From Halieaceae bacterium MED-G27 (GTDB lineage: Bacteria; Pseudomonadota; Gammaproteobacteria; Pseudomonadales; Halieaceae), in assembly GCA_002456975.1 (NCBI GenBank), contig NTKA01000014.1, positions 1-38,900 of the forward strand: 38,900 nt of DNA, in the 5' to 3' direction. Both the position numbers and the translations under genes were made by a program. The notes below the pieces were generated by a model. The model searched no databases. It worked only from the letters and a program-made list of their open reading frames with translations, and was not told the DNA's origin. Shown here piece after piece: positions 17,630 through 25,918 of the stretch. How positions within the stretch are numbered: position 1 is the first letter of the stretch; each line of letters starts with the position of its first letter.

Positions 17630-18854
17630 TTTCTACCAAAGTCCCTATATCGCCACGTTGCACAATCTGAATGATGCACCCATCGAAAAGATGGAAGCCG
17701 AGCTATTTGAGTTCAGTGCCAAGCGGCCACTGGGCCTGATATTGCCATCGCTTTACTCTGAATTAGAGGGAGACGCGTTGACGCGTATCGTTGATGAGCT
17801 CAGCCACGTTCCCTACTTATCGCAGATAGTGATTGGTCTCGATCGAGCTGATCGAGCTGAGTACGCCAAGGCCGTGAAGTTTTTTCGACGTCTGCCTCAA
17901 AATCATCGAGTGCTCTGGCACGATGGTCCGCGGCTGCGCGAGATCGACTCTGATCTGGCGAAGCTAGGTCTCGCGCCCACCGAATTTGGAAAAGGTCGGA
18001 ATGTTTGGTATTGCATGGGGTATGTGTTGGCGACGGAAAAGGCGGATGCGATTGCTCTGCACGATTGCGATATCACCACCTATGATCGCAGCCTTCTAGC
18101 GAGACTGATTTACCCAGTGGCTCATCCCTTGTTCAGTTTTGAATTCTGCAAGGGCTATTATGCGCGCGTGGCAGATCAACGTCTCAACGGTCGCGCCTGC
18201 CGGTTGCTCGTTGGACCCTTGATTCACGCAACCAAACGCGTCGTGGGCGACAACGAGTTCCTGTCCTATCTCGAGAGCTTCCGCTATTTGCTCGCTGGCG
18301 AGTTCGCCTTTCGCCGCGACCTCTTGACCGATATGCGAGTGCCCAGCGACTGGGGGCTCGAAATGGGTGTTGCCGCCGAGATGTACCGCAACAACAGCAC
18401 GAATCGAATATGTCAGGTCGAGGTCGCTGACTTTTATGATCACAAACATCAGGAATTATCGATCGAGGACGCTAGTCGAGGCCTTTCGAGAATGTCGCTT
18501 GATATCACTAGGTCGCTGATTAGAAAGCTCGCTATTCAGGGAGTCGTATTTAATCAGGAGACTTTCCGGACACTGAAGGCTACCTACTATCGGATCGCCC
18601 TCGACTATGTAGAAAGCTATCGACGCGATGCCATCATGAATGGTTTGGCCTTCGACACCCACCTAGAGGAACAGGCGGTTGAACTCTTCGCCACCAATGT
18701 GATGGAAGCCGGTCGGCAATATCTCGAGCGCCCGATGGATGCACCGTTTATGCCGACCTGGGCCCGAGTAGTAAGCGCCATGCCCGATATTTTTGAGCGT
18801 TTGAAATCGGCAGTTGAGGAGGATCATACCGATTTTGTAGCGGAGCTCGACTGA
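17622..18854 (+). CDS. gpgS: Glucosyl-3-phosphoglycerate synthase (GT81 family)
   Basis: 410 residues. Retaining glycosyltransferase that joins glucose from an NDP-glucose to 3-phosphoglycerate. Evidence: LGLILPSLYSELEGDALTRIVDEL at the N-terminus, LGLAPTEFGKGRNVWYCMGY, the metal-binding DxD-type motif ALHDCDITTYDR, and GEFAFRRDLLTDMRVPSDWGLEMGVAAEM with VADFYDHKHQ. Length and motifs match the bacterial/archaeal GpgS group. It is between the phosphatase and the phosphorylase of the same operon; the next start is 1 base after its stop. Glucosylglycerate is a known compatible solute under salt or nitrogen stress. Confidence 0.92.
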   Translation: MADFYQSPYIATLHNLNDAPIEKMEAELFEFSAKRPLGLILPSLYSELEGDALTRIVDELSHVPYLSQIVIGLDRADRAEYAKAVKFFRRLPQNHRVLWHDGPRLREIDSDLAKLGLAPTEFGKGRNVWYCMGYVLATEKADAIALHDCDITTYDRSLLARLIYPVAHPLFSFEFCKGYYARVADQRLNGRACRLLVGPLIHATKRVVGDNEFLSYLESFRYLLAGEFAFRRDLLTDMRVPSDWGLEMGVAAEMYRNNSTNRICQVEVADFYDHKHQELSIEDASRGLSRMSLDITRSLIRKLAIQGVVFNQETFRTLKATYYRIALDYVESYRRDAIMNGLAFDTHLEEQAVELFATNVMEAGRQYLERPMDAPFMPTWARVVSAMPDIFERLKSAVEEDHTDFVAELD

Positions 18855-18855
18855 G

Positions 18856-20586
18856 GTGTCTCTGAGTCGGCAACTGCATACTTACCTCTCCAGCATCTAC
18901 AGCACGGTGCCTGATGTCGACGTCGGTCGTGTTGCCGCACAATTGCTTGACTCGATGTGCTTGAGCGAGAGCGCTACCCGGCAGGGAGATTACAACAACC
19001 TCTGGTCAGAGCGTGATATCGCTCTGATCACTTACGGTGACACTATCGTTAGTGGCAAAGAGGCGCCGCTATTGGTGCTTAGCCGTTTTCTCGACAAATG
19101 GATTGGTGACGCGATTACCTGGCTTCACATCCTGCCCTTTTTTCCATGGACCTCCGACGATGGTTTTGCGGTGATGGATTACTCGAGTGTCAATCAGGCG
19201 CTCGGGACCTGGGAAGACATCGAGCTGTTGGCAGCACGCTACAAATTAATGGCGGATTTGGTCTTAAATCATTGCTCGAGTCGCTCGATCTGGTTTGAAA
19301 ACTTTCGCGCGGGTAGATCCCCCGGTAGCAGTTATTTTTTTGTCGTTGATGACTCCTTTGACACATCGAATGTTGTGAGACCGAGGACTTCGCGGTTACT
19401 GCAAACGGTTATTACCCCTGATGGTGACAAAGATGTTTGGTGTACTTTTAGCGCCGATCAAGTTGACTTCAATTTTCGAAATCCCGAGGTGTTGGTCGAG
19501 TTTTGTCGAGTCATAAGGCTCTATCTTGATCGCGGGGTGCGGATTTTTCGCCTCGATGCTGTGGCGTTTGTTTGGAAGCGCTCTGGTACAAGTTGTATCA
19601 ACCTGCCTGAAGCACATGAATTAGTGGCGGTACTGCGGTTGCTTATCGAACATGCCGCCCCTGATGCCGTGGTGATTACAGAGACCAATGTCCCGAATAT
19701 CGAGAACCTCGCCTACTTTGGGCAGGGCAACGAGGCGCATGCCATCTACAATTTTGCGTTGCCCCCTCTGCTGGTGCATACCCTTATCAGTGGCGATAGT
19801 TCGCGGCTGTCGAGGTGGCTGATGAGCATGCCGCCGGCATTCCATGGTACGACCTATTTCAATTTTCTTGCCTCCCACGATGGTATCGGTCTGCGACCCA
19901 TTGAGGGCATTCTGTCAGACCAGGAAAAGGATCGAATGATCGATACTTTGCAATCATTTGGTGCACTGTTGTCGTGGAAGCGCGATGCTGACGGCGTCGA
20001 ATCTGTTTATGAAATCAACGTGTCACTCATTGATGCTCTGAGTGGGACCGAACATTCGGGCGTGGATGGCTTTGGGCTTGAGCGCTTTCTTCTGGCCCAC
20101 CTCATTATGCTCGGCCTTGAGGGGGTGCCCGCGATCTATATCCACAGTTTTTTGGGGACTCCCAACGATCTCAACCGGGTCGATAATACCGGTCATAACC
20201 GCGCAATCAATCGACATCAGTGGTCACTGGACGAGCTTGAAGCAGCGCTTGGTGGCGAGCAGAGTTCGCATCGGCAGGTACTCGAGGCGCTGAAAACGAT
20301 GATTGAGACTCGATCGAAACAGTCCGCATTTCACCCGAATGCGACCCAGTACACGCTGCATTTGCAACGCGAGGTTTTTAGTTTTTGGCGTCAGAGTATG
20401 GATCGGCGTCAGAGCATATTCTGCTTGCACAATGTATCCAACATCCCGCAGCAGATAGACTCCAATCGCCTGAATCTGGTGGGGACTGATCATTGGTATG
20501 ACTTGCTCAGTGGCGATGTCATCAGTGATGAGAGCTCGGTGATCGAATTGGGTCCCTATGAATCGGTTTGGCTCAGCAATCGCTGA
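18856..20586 (+). CDS. GH13_18 phosphorylase, probably glucosylglycerate phosphorylase
   Basis: 576 residues starting at GTG. Sucrose-phosphorylase-like alpha-amylase fold. Catalytic residues by motif: nucleophile Asp234 in VRIFRLDAVAF, acid/base Glu276 in VVITETNVPN, and transition-state Asp342 in FLASHDGIGLRP. The early ITYGDTIV and WLHILPFFPWTSDDGFAVMDY are typical of this subfamily. GH13_18 contains sucrose, sucrose-6-phosphate, glucosylglycerol and glucosylglycerate phosphorylases; being fused in one operon with GpgS, GpgP and glycerate kinase points to glucosylglycerate + phosphate giving glucose-1-phosphate + glycerate. The specificity is inferred from the neighbours. Confidence 0.9.
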   Translation: MSLSRQLHTYLSSIYSTVPDVDVGRVAAQLLDSMCLSESATRQGDYNNLWSERDIALITYGDTIVSGKEAPLLVLSRFLDKWIGDAITWLHILPFFPWTSDDGFAVMDYSSVNQALGTWEDIELLAARYKLMADLVLNHCSSRSIWFENFRAGRSPGSSYFFVVDDSFDTSNVVRPRTSRLLQTVITPDGDKDVWCTFSADQVDFNFRNPEVLVEFCRVIRLYLDRGVRIFRLDAVAFVWKRSGTSCINLPEAHELVAVLRLLIEHAAPDAVVITETNVPNIENLAYFGQGNEAHAIYNFALPPLLVHTLISGDSSRLSRWLMSMPPAFHGTTYFNFLASHDGIGLRPIEGILSDQEKDRMIDTLQSFGALLSWKRDADGVESVYEINVSLIDALSGTEHSGVDGFGLERFLLAHLIMLGLEGVPAIYIHSFLGTPNDLNRVDNTGHNRAINRHQWSLDELEAALGGEQSSHRQVLEALKTMIETRSKQSAFHPNATQYTLHLQREVFSFWRQSMDRRQSIFCLHNVSNIPQQIDSNRLNLVGTDHWYDLLSGDVISDESSVIELGPYESVWLSNR

Positions 20587-20683
20587 AACTATACTAGACG
20601 AGTCCTAGTTGAGAGGTTGGTGGCTAGCTTCATGCATTGACTATCGATAGTGTGGACACGTTATTTTCGAGGTGTCATGCAGC

Positions 20684-21430
20684 ATGATCATAGCGCTTGG
20701 CTTTTTGTTGGTTGCTTTGATCTATTCGTCGGTGGGGTTTGGCGGTGGATCGACTTACATAGCACTGCTCGCGGTCAGCGATCAGCCTGTTGCCTATATC
20801 CCGATCGTTGCATTGTCTTGCAACTTAATAGTCGTCGCGATTGGATGCTTTATGGCACTCGTGCGGCGCGGCGTTGATTGGAGGATCGCCGCTCCTTTCT
20901 TTCTTGCCTCGGTCCCCATGGCTTTTATCGGCGGGACAGTACGGCTGACAGATCAGGTGTTCTTTCTACTGTTGGCTGTCAGCTTGTTGATATCGGCAGT
21001 CCTTATGCTCGTTGATACACGGACAGAAAATATTGAGGGTTTAAGACATTCACAGTGGCCACTGGCCCTTGGCATTGGTGGGTTTCTCGGTTTGTTATCA
21101 GGCATGGTAGGTATCGGCGGCGGCATCTTTCTTGCGCCCATCCTGCACTACCTGCGCTGGTCGTCAGCCAAGACCATCGCGGCCATTTGTAGCTTATTTA
21201 TTTTGGTGAACTCGAGCGCTGGCTTGTTAGGTCAGATCGTGAAGGTCGGGGCTGACACGTGGCTTGATGCAATGAGCACCAATGTATTGCTCCTGTTAGC
21301 CGTCATGATAGGCGGGATGGTTGGCGCACGGGTCGTGATCGAGGGAATCGATCAACGGCAGGTCAAACGGGCGACAGCAGTATTGATTTTTTTGGTGGGG
21401 CTTAGGCTTGCTTGGCAATCAGTCGCCTAG
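20684..21430 (+). CDS. TauE/SafE-type sulfite/anion exporter
   Basis: About 248 residues with roughly eight hydrophobic helices, in two similar halves. The family motifs SSVGFGGGSTYIALL (first half) and GMVGIGGGIFLAPILHY (second half) are present, as is VGARVVIEGIDQRQVKRA at the end. ATG 20684 is preferred over GTG 20672 because GAGGTG lies about 9 bases upstream. Substrate not predictable. Its stop codon overlaps the end of the convergent RsbW-like gene by 12 bases. Confidence 0.88.
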   Translation: MIIALGFLLVALIYSSVGFGGGSTYIALLAVSDQPVAYIPIVALSCNLIVVAIGCFMALVRRGVDWRIAAPFFLASVPMAFIGGTVRLTDQVFFLLLAVSLLISAVLMLVDTRTENIEGLRHSQWPLALGIGGFLGLLSGMVGIGGGIFLAPILHYLRWSSAKTIAAICSLFILVNSSAGLLGQIVKVGADTWLDAMSTNVLLLLAVMIGGMVGARVVIEGIDQRQVKRATAVLIFLVGLRLAWQSVA

Positions 21431-21877
21431 CACTGCCTGCGGTATTTCCTCTCGCCACAGCACTTTGGACACCGTGATTTGGTTGCATCCATTAAGGAAT
21501 GCGTAGTCGATATTATCCATCAGGGTTTTCGTGAGATGGATACCTAACCCCCCAATCGGTTTTTCGGCCGGCCGGTCTCCCGAGAGATCGATCTCAGCAT
21601 CTAATGGGTTAAACGGTGGCGCGTTGTCCTCTAGTGCTAGGCTGACTCTGCAGTTGCTATCGATTCTCTCGCAGCCGAAACTAATAGTAAGCGTGCATAT
21701 CCCCCCCAACTGTTGGTTGCCGTGGGTGGCAACGTTGACAAATAACTCCTCTAACACCAGCTCGAACGGAAACTTTTGGGCCTCGGGGAGCTCCTGCTCG
21801 CACCACCAGCTCTGGAGTTTCTCTTGCAGGAATCCTAGCCGATTTGTCTCGGCAAGCAGTTCAAATGACTCTGTCAC
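21419..21877 (-). CDS. RsbW/SpoIIAB-like anti-sigma serine kinase
   Basis: 152 residues, GTG start. GHKL-type ATPase fold: N box ELVLEELFVNVATHGN, G1 ALEDNAPPFNPLDAE, G2 IGGLGIHLTKTLMD. Proteins of this kind either bind a sigma factor or phosphorylate a STAS partner. The start lies 9 bases after the STAS gene, so they are co-translated. No sigma-factor gene is nearby, so the target (sigma factor or other output) is unknown. Confidence 0.9.
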   Translation of the reverse strand: MTESFELLAETNRLGFLQEKLQSWWCEQELPEAQKFPFELVLEELFVNVATHGNQQLGGICTLTISFGCERIDSNCRVSLALEDNAPPFNPLDAEIDLSGDRPAEKPIGGLGIHLTKTLMDNIDYAFLNGCNQITVSKVLWREEIPQAVLGD

Positions 21878-21886
21878 GGGGCTCGC

Positions 21887-22216
21887 TTAAGCTGCCGTTG
21901 CCTCACTGATCGAGTCGAATATCGGCACGATCCGGTCAAATCCGCTGATTGTGAACACGGATGCCACGTCGCTACCGAGTGAGCAGGCGCTGAAGCTCAC
22001 ACCTTTGGTCTCGGCTGCTTTCGCCGCTACTAGAAAGGCTCGCAAGCCCGCTGGTGAGACGTAGCTGAGGGAGGCACAATCGACCACGACGCCAGCCTCT
22101 GCTCTTTCAACCGCTTGCTCAAAGTCAAGCTGTGTGGCGGAGGCTTCGTCGAAGCCCAAGCGTCCGCAAGGCTCTACGATAATAAATCGACCTTCAGTTC
22201 TTGTGATGATTTCCAT
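21887..22216 (-). CDS. STAS-domain protein (anti-anti-sigma factor-like)
   Basis: 109 residues from ATG 22216, which has AAGAGGTG just upstream. One STAS domain: IITRTEGRFIIVEPCGRL, VVVDCASLSYVSPAGLRAFLVA, GVSFSACSLGSDVASVFTISGFDRI. In SpoIIAA/RsbV proteins the loop before GL carries the regulatory phospho-serine (typical form YISSAGL). Here it reads YVSPAGL, so proline is at the expected phosphoacceptor position and only the preceding Ser54 remains. Either Ser54 is used or the protein is not regulated by phosphorylation. Operon: GPP34 - STAS - kinase. Confidence 0.9.
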   Translation of the reverse strand: MEIITRTEGRFIIVEPCGRLGFDEASATQLDFEQAVERAEAGVVVDCASLSYVSPAGLRAFLVAAKAAETKGVSFSACSLGSDVASVFTISGFDRIVPIFDSISEATAA

Positions 22217-22233
22217 AGACACCTCTTTGTTAT

Positions 22234-22893
22234 CTATACGGGGTAGGGGCTGGCGAGCATGGCGCGTGCAATCGCTTCTTGCTCTTCTTGGATCGCTTTT
22301 TCGACGAGGCCAGCGGTCAGGTCAAGATTGCTTACTTGTTCGATACGAGTCTCAAGGCTTGCAATCTCTGAGGTCGTTAGGAATGCCTCTAGTAGGCCGC
22401 CAACCCTTGCCAAACCAATAAGCACTGAATCTTCCGCACCGGGAATGTCTTCGCCGAGAAGAACAGCGAGAATACGAAGCTTTGCCTCTTTTTTTTCTTT
22501 GCCATCGGCGATTGGATACTTCCGGGACGACAGCATCCAGAGAAATCGACTTTCTTCCATGGTCAAAACACCTTGTTCGCAGAGCGATTGCAGTGCGAGT
22601 TTGATCAACTCCTGAAAGTCCTCTTGCAATTCTGACAGCCAATATCGGAGGCGCTGAGGTGTCGACGGCTCGCTGATCTTTGCCAGCACCAGAGCCAGGG
22701 TGGGATCGAGAGGAGCGCTGTGATTGATGACTCTGACCTCATCGAGATCGCACTCTAAATGATTGCTCTGAGTCAGGGTGACGATGCAGGCGCCAACAAA
22801 GGCCAAGCGGAAGGTGGACGTGCCCGCGGTGAATTCGATGTCACCCTGGTCATTAATGGCTAGTAGCAGTAACTCTTGGTGCAGTGACAGCAT
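22234..22893 (-). CDS. GPP34 (Golgi phosphoprotein 3-like) domain protein
   Basis: 219 residues, start supported by CGGAGGGAA just upstream. All-helical GPP34 features: MLSLHQELLLLAINDQG at the N-terminus, FVGACIVTL, LCEQGVLTMEESRFLW (turn carrying the W), and the end RIEQVSNLDLTAG with AIARAMLAS. Eukaryotic members bind phosphatidylinositol-4-phosphate at Golgi membranes; the role of bacterial members is poorly known. It opens an operon with a STAS protein and an RsbW-like kinase, which links it to partner switching here. Confidence 0.88.
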   Translation of the reverse strand: MLSLHQELLLLAINDQGDIEFTAGTSTFRLAFVGACIVTLTQSNHLECDLDEVRVINHSAPLDPTLALVLAKISEPSTPQRLRYWLSELQEDFQELIKLALQSLCEQGVLTMEESRFLWMLSSRKYPIADGKEKKEAKLRILAVLLGEDIPGAEDSVLIGLARVGGLLEAFLTTSEIASLETRIEQVSNLDLTAGLVEKAIQEEQEAIARAMLASPYPV

Positions 22894-23016
22894 GGTATTC
22901 CCTCCGTTTAATCAACATTGTGTTTTCAAATGCCCTCTGACGCTAGTCAGTGCGTAATCTTTTTTTGCTGTGCGATACTTCTCAAAGGGGATACAGAATG
23001 AATAGCCAATAAAGTT

Positions 23017-24972
23017 ATGCCTAAATTTGATTTACCGCTTCGCGTTTTTCTTGCTTTCACTGCATTGCTATCCCTTGTGGTGCTTGCGGTAGTGGTGGTG
23101 ATGGGGCTTCTCGCCCGGCAGTCCGTGCTTGAGCAGTCGGTGAGTGATGTGGGTTTGATCAGCGACGTTATCGATCGCGCAATTCAGCGCGATGGTGAAA
23201 TTCCTGATCAGGTTGAATTTATTATTGGCCAAAATATGGCGAACACCGCCAATGCCGTGGCTGAGTGGGTCGCCATGGCCGAGTCTAATCAGAGCAACTC
23301 GGCGGAACTTCGAGAGCGATTGAAGGAACTGGTTACTCGCAGCGATGTGGACGAAGTCTGGGTGACCGATGAGTCTGGCTTTACTTATCTGACGACGGTC
23401 GATGGGGTTGATTTTCGATTCAGTCCCGACGCCACCGAACAACCGCAAGCCTCTGAGTTTTACCCGCTGTTGCAGGGTCGCGAATCGCCAGTGATACAGC
23501 AGACACAGCAGCGAGAAATTGATGACAACTGGTTCAAATATGTGGGTGTGACCGGGGTCGACAGGCCCCGCATCGTTCAGGTCGGTAGGGATGCCTCTGA
23601 TATCAACCAACTTCGTGAGGCGGTGGGGGTCGCTGATTTAATTAGCGCCTTAGTTGCTCAGGAGTCTATCGAAGCACTCTTTTTGGTGGACAGTGAACTC
23701 ATGCCACTTCGCGGCGATAACAGAGCGGGCGCGGGCTTGTCTGGGTTTACGGCAATTGAGCGTGAGTTACTTGCGCGAATGTTCGATATCGGTAGCCCTG
23801 TTACCGACATAAGACCTAACTCGATAAACGTGGCTGCCCCACTATTGATGAATGGCAAGACAGTGTCTGGTGGCTTTTTCGTTGCTCTATCGAGATCGGG
23901 TCTGGACGCGCTTTTCGCACGAATTGTTCGCGTCTCGCTGCTGTTGTTTACTGGTGGTGTGATGTTGGCTTTGGGAACGGGCTACCTTGTCTCTCGAAGG
24001 GTCGCTGAGCCGATTTAGCAACTCACCAAAGCGGCGTCTGCTGTGCAGCGCGGCGATTATCGTCAGGCCGCGAAGCTACACAGCAATGCTAAAACCAATA
24101 GCGAGCTCGATCGTCTGGCGTCGGCGTTTCGTGATATGGCAGGCAGGGTAGAGGCGAGGGAGCAGATTCTTGATGGCTTAGTCAAGTCCAGAACCCAAGA
24201 GCTTGAGAGTAAAAACGCGCTCTTGGAGGTCAGTCAGGAACGTATCAACGAGCAACTCGACTTTGCCAATTCGCTGCAGCAAGCAGCGCTGCCGGTTCAG
24301 TTCCCGCTCGAAAACGCTTACCTCAGCGGAGGCGCGAGAATGATTCCGGCTTTGCAGGTGGGTGGTGATTTCTATGACTGCTTTCCGCTGTCAAATGATC
24401 GACTCGGCATTGTGATGGCAGATGTCAGCGGCAAGGGTGTCGCAGCAGCCTTCTTTGCCACCATGGCTCGGAACGCGGTACGCGAGGCAGCCGCTACCGA
24501 GTTGTCGCCAGCGAAGTGTCTGGCTCGCGCCAATCGGGAGCTGTGTGCGCGAAATCCAATATTGTTGTTCGTGACATTGAACTACGCCGTGTTCGATCTC
24601 AGAAGACGAACTATCGTTTTGGCTAGCGCCGGGCACTTGGAGCCATTTTTGCGGCGTGAGGGAGAGCCGGTAGCTGCTCTTCGCTGTGCCCAAGGTGTAG
24701 CCCTGGGAATCCTACCTGATGTGGAATTTCAGGAGTCGAGTTACCAGCTGGTGAAGGGCGATACGCTATTTTTTTTCACAGACGGTATCAACGAGGCGAT
24801 CAATGCTCGCGACGAGCAGTTCGGAGAGGTGCGATTAATCGCCGCGCTCAAACGCTCAGAGGGTTTGTCTGCGCGGGCAACACTTGATAACGTCTTTGAC
24901 TCCATCGATGATTTTGTTGGGAGCACGGCTCAGTTCGACGACATGACAGCGGCCGTCCTTCAAGTATCCTGA
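23017..24972 (+). pseudogene. Membrane sensor-HAMP-PP2C (SpoIIE/RsbU-type) phosphatase, split by in-frame TAG at 24016-24018
   Basis: One frame of 652 codons is open from ATG 23017 to TGA 24972 except for TAG at codon 334. N-terminal part: membrane helix (about 9-31), extracytoplasmic cache-like sensor (about 35-290), second membrane helix (about 305-328). The TAG falls right at the start of the HAMP domain: VSRRVAEPI-stop-QLTKAASAVQRGDY, where relatives have PI-x-QLT. Downstream: coiled coil, then PP2C motifs GGDFYDCFPL, VMADVSGKGVAAAFFATMA, FFFTDGINEAINARDEQFGE and FDDMTAAVLQ. Conservation of both halves means the stop is recent, an assembly error, or the two halves are separate genes (a GTG at 24043 could restart). 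The ATG has a weak ribosome site, but a four-codon frame at 22998 has a good one (AAAGGGG). Confidence 0.85.
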
Positions 24973-25039
24973 GTTAAGCTGCCCGATGTAATGAATTGAC
25001 TGAAGGTTTCGCACCAGACAACCACGTGATCGAAGGCGT

Positions 25040-25435
25040 GTTCCAGAGGGGGCTACAGTATTGATGAATACAGGTTTTTCTCAATATTGGCCCGATCGAG
25101 AGCGCTACATGGGTACCGCAAAGCTAGGTGCCGAGGGAGTGGCAGCACTTCACTTTCCTGGCTTCTCAGCTGAAACAGCGACGTTCTTGATGGAGGAGCG
25201 TCGCATTGTCGGCGCAGGCCTGGGTACGCCGAGCATCGATTTCGGTCAATCCAAGGACTTTATCGTGCACCAGTTATTATTTGAGGATAATGTGATTGGA
25301 CTAGAGAATCTGGCGAATCTGAATGCGTTACCGGCTACCGGTGCGTATCTAATCGCGTTGCCAACGAAAATTCGAGGCGGCAGCGGCGGTCCTTTGCGGG
25401 CAGTCGGCTTGGTGCCGACAGGAGAGGAAACTTAA
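25040..25435 (+). pseudogene. 5'-truncated cyclase (kynurenine-formamidase-like) remnant
   Basis: The frame reads VPEGATVLMNTGFSQYWPDR, then EGVAALHFPGFSAETATFLMEERRIVGAG, TPSIDFGQSKDFIVHQLLFEDN, NLANLNALPATGAYLIALPTKIRGGSGGPLRAVGLVP: the C-terminal half of a PF04199 cyclase. The N-terminal half, which carries the metal-binding HxGTHxDxPxH motif, is absent; upstream of about 25040 the frame has no family resemblance and meets a stop at 25001. A TTG/ATG at 25061/25064 could still start a 124-residue product but it would lack the active site. Overlaps the next ATG by 1 base. Confidence 0.8.
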
Positions 25436-25824
25436 TGAAAGCAGAGCGACTACCTGAGGGGCAGCGAAATGTCTTTGGCGACCCAATCGAGACCTGCTGT
25501 GTGGATCCAATGACCGGTTACTTTCGTGATGGTTCGTGTCGCACTGGACCTCACGATGTTGGTACTCATACGGTGTGTGCTCAAATGACTTCCGAGTTTT
25601 TAGAGTATTCTCGGGCCGCAGGCAACGACCTCATAACTCCCCGTCCAGAGTTTCAGTTTCCGGGTCTCAAAGAGGGGGATCGTTGGTGCTTGTGTGCGAT
25701 GCGTTGGGAGCAAGCCCACGCTGCCAGCAAAGCGCCCAAAGTTTATCTAAAGGCTACCAATATCGTGACGCTTCAGTTGATACCACTTAGCACCTTGAAG
25801 CCTTACGCAATCGATCTCGTCTGA
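25435..25824 (+). CDS. DUF2237 family protein
   Basis: 129 residues. Family motifs: NVFGDPIETCCVDPMTGYFRDGSCRTGPHDVGTHTVCAQMT, quoted here only by its CC, DPMTG and GxHTVCA blocks, then FLEYSRAAGNDLITPRPEF, FPGLKEGDRWCLCAMRW, and VYLKATN. Conserved cysteines suggest metal or redox chemistry but the function of the family is not known to me. The ATG overlaps the stop of the truncated cyclase, suggesting the pair was once one operon. Confidence 0.92.
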   Translation: MKAERLPEGQRNVFGDPIETCCVDPMTGYFRDGSCRTGPHDVGTHTVCAQMTSEFLEYSRAAGNDLITPRPEFQFPGLKEGDRWCLCAMRWEQAHAASKAPKVYLKATNIVTLQLIPLSTLKPYAIDLV

Positions 25825-25918
25825 CCGCTCCGCTCATAGTCCATATCGCCGAAATCGCAGGCTGGGTGGCTAGGATGGCTTCTGGTATTTTCCGCTCTAC
25901 TACAGGAGGGGAGTAGTT

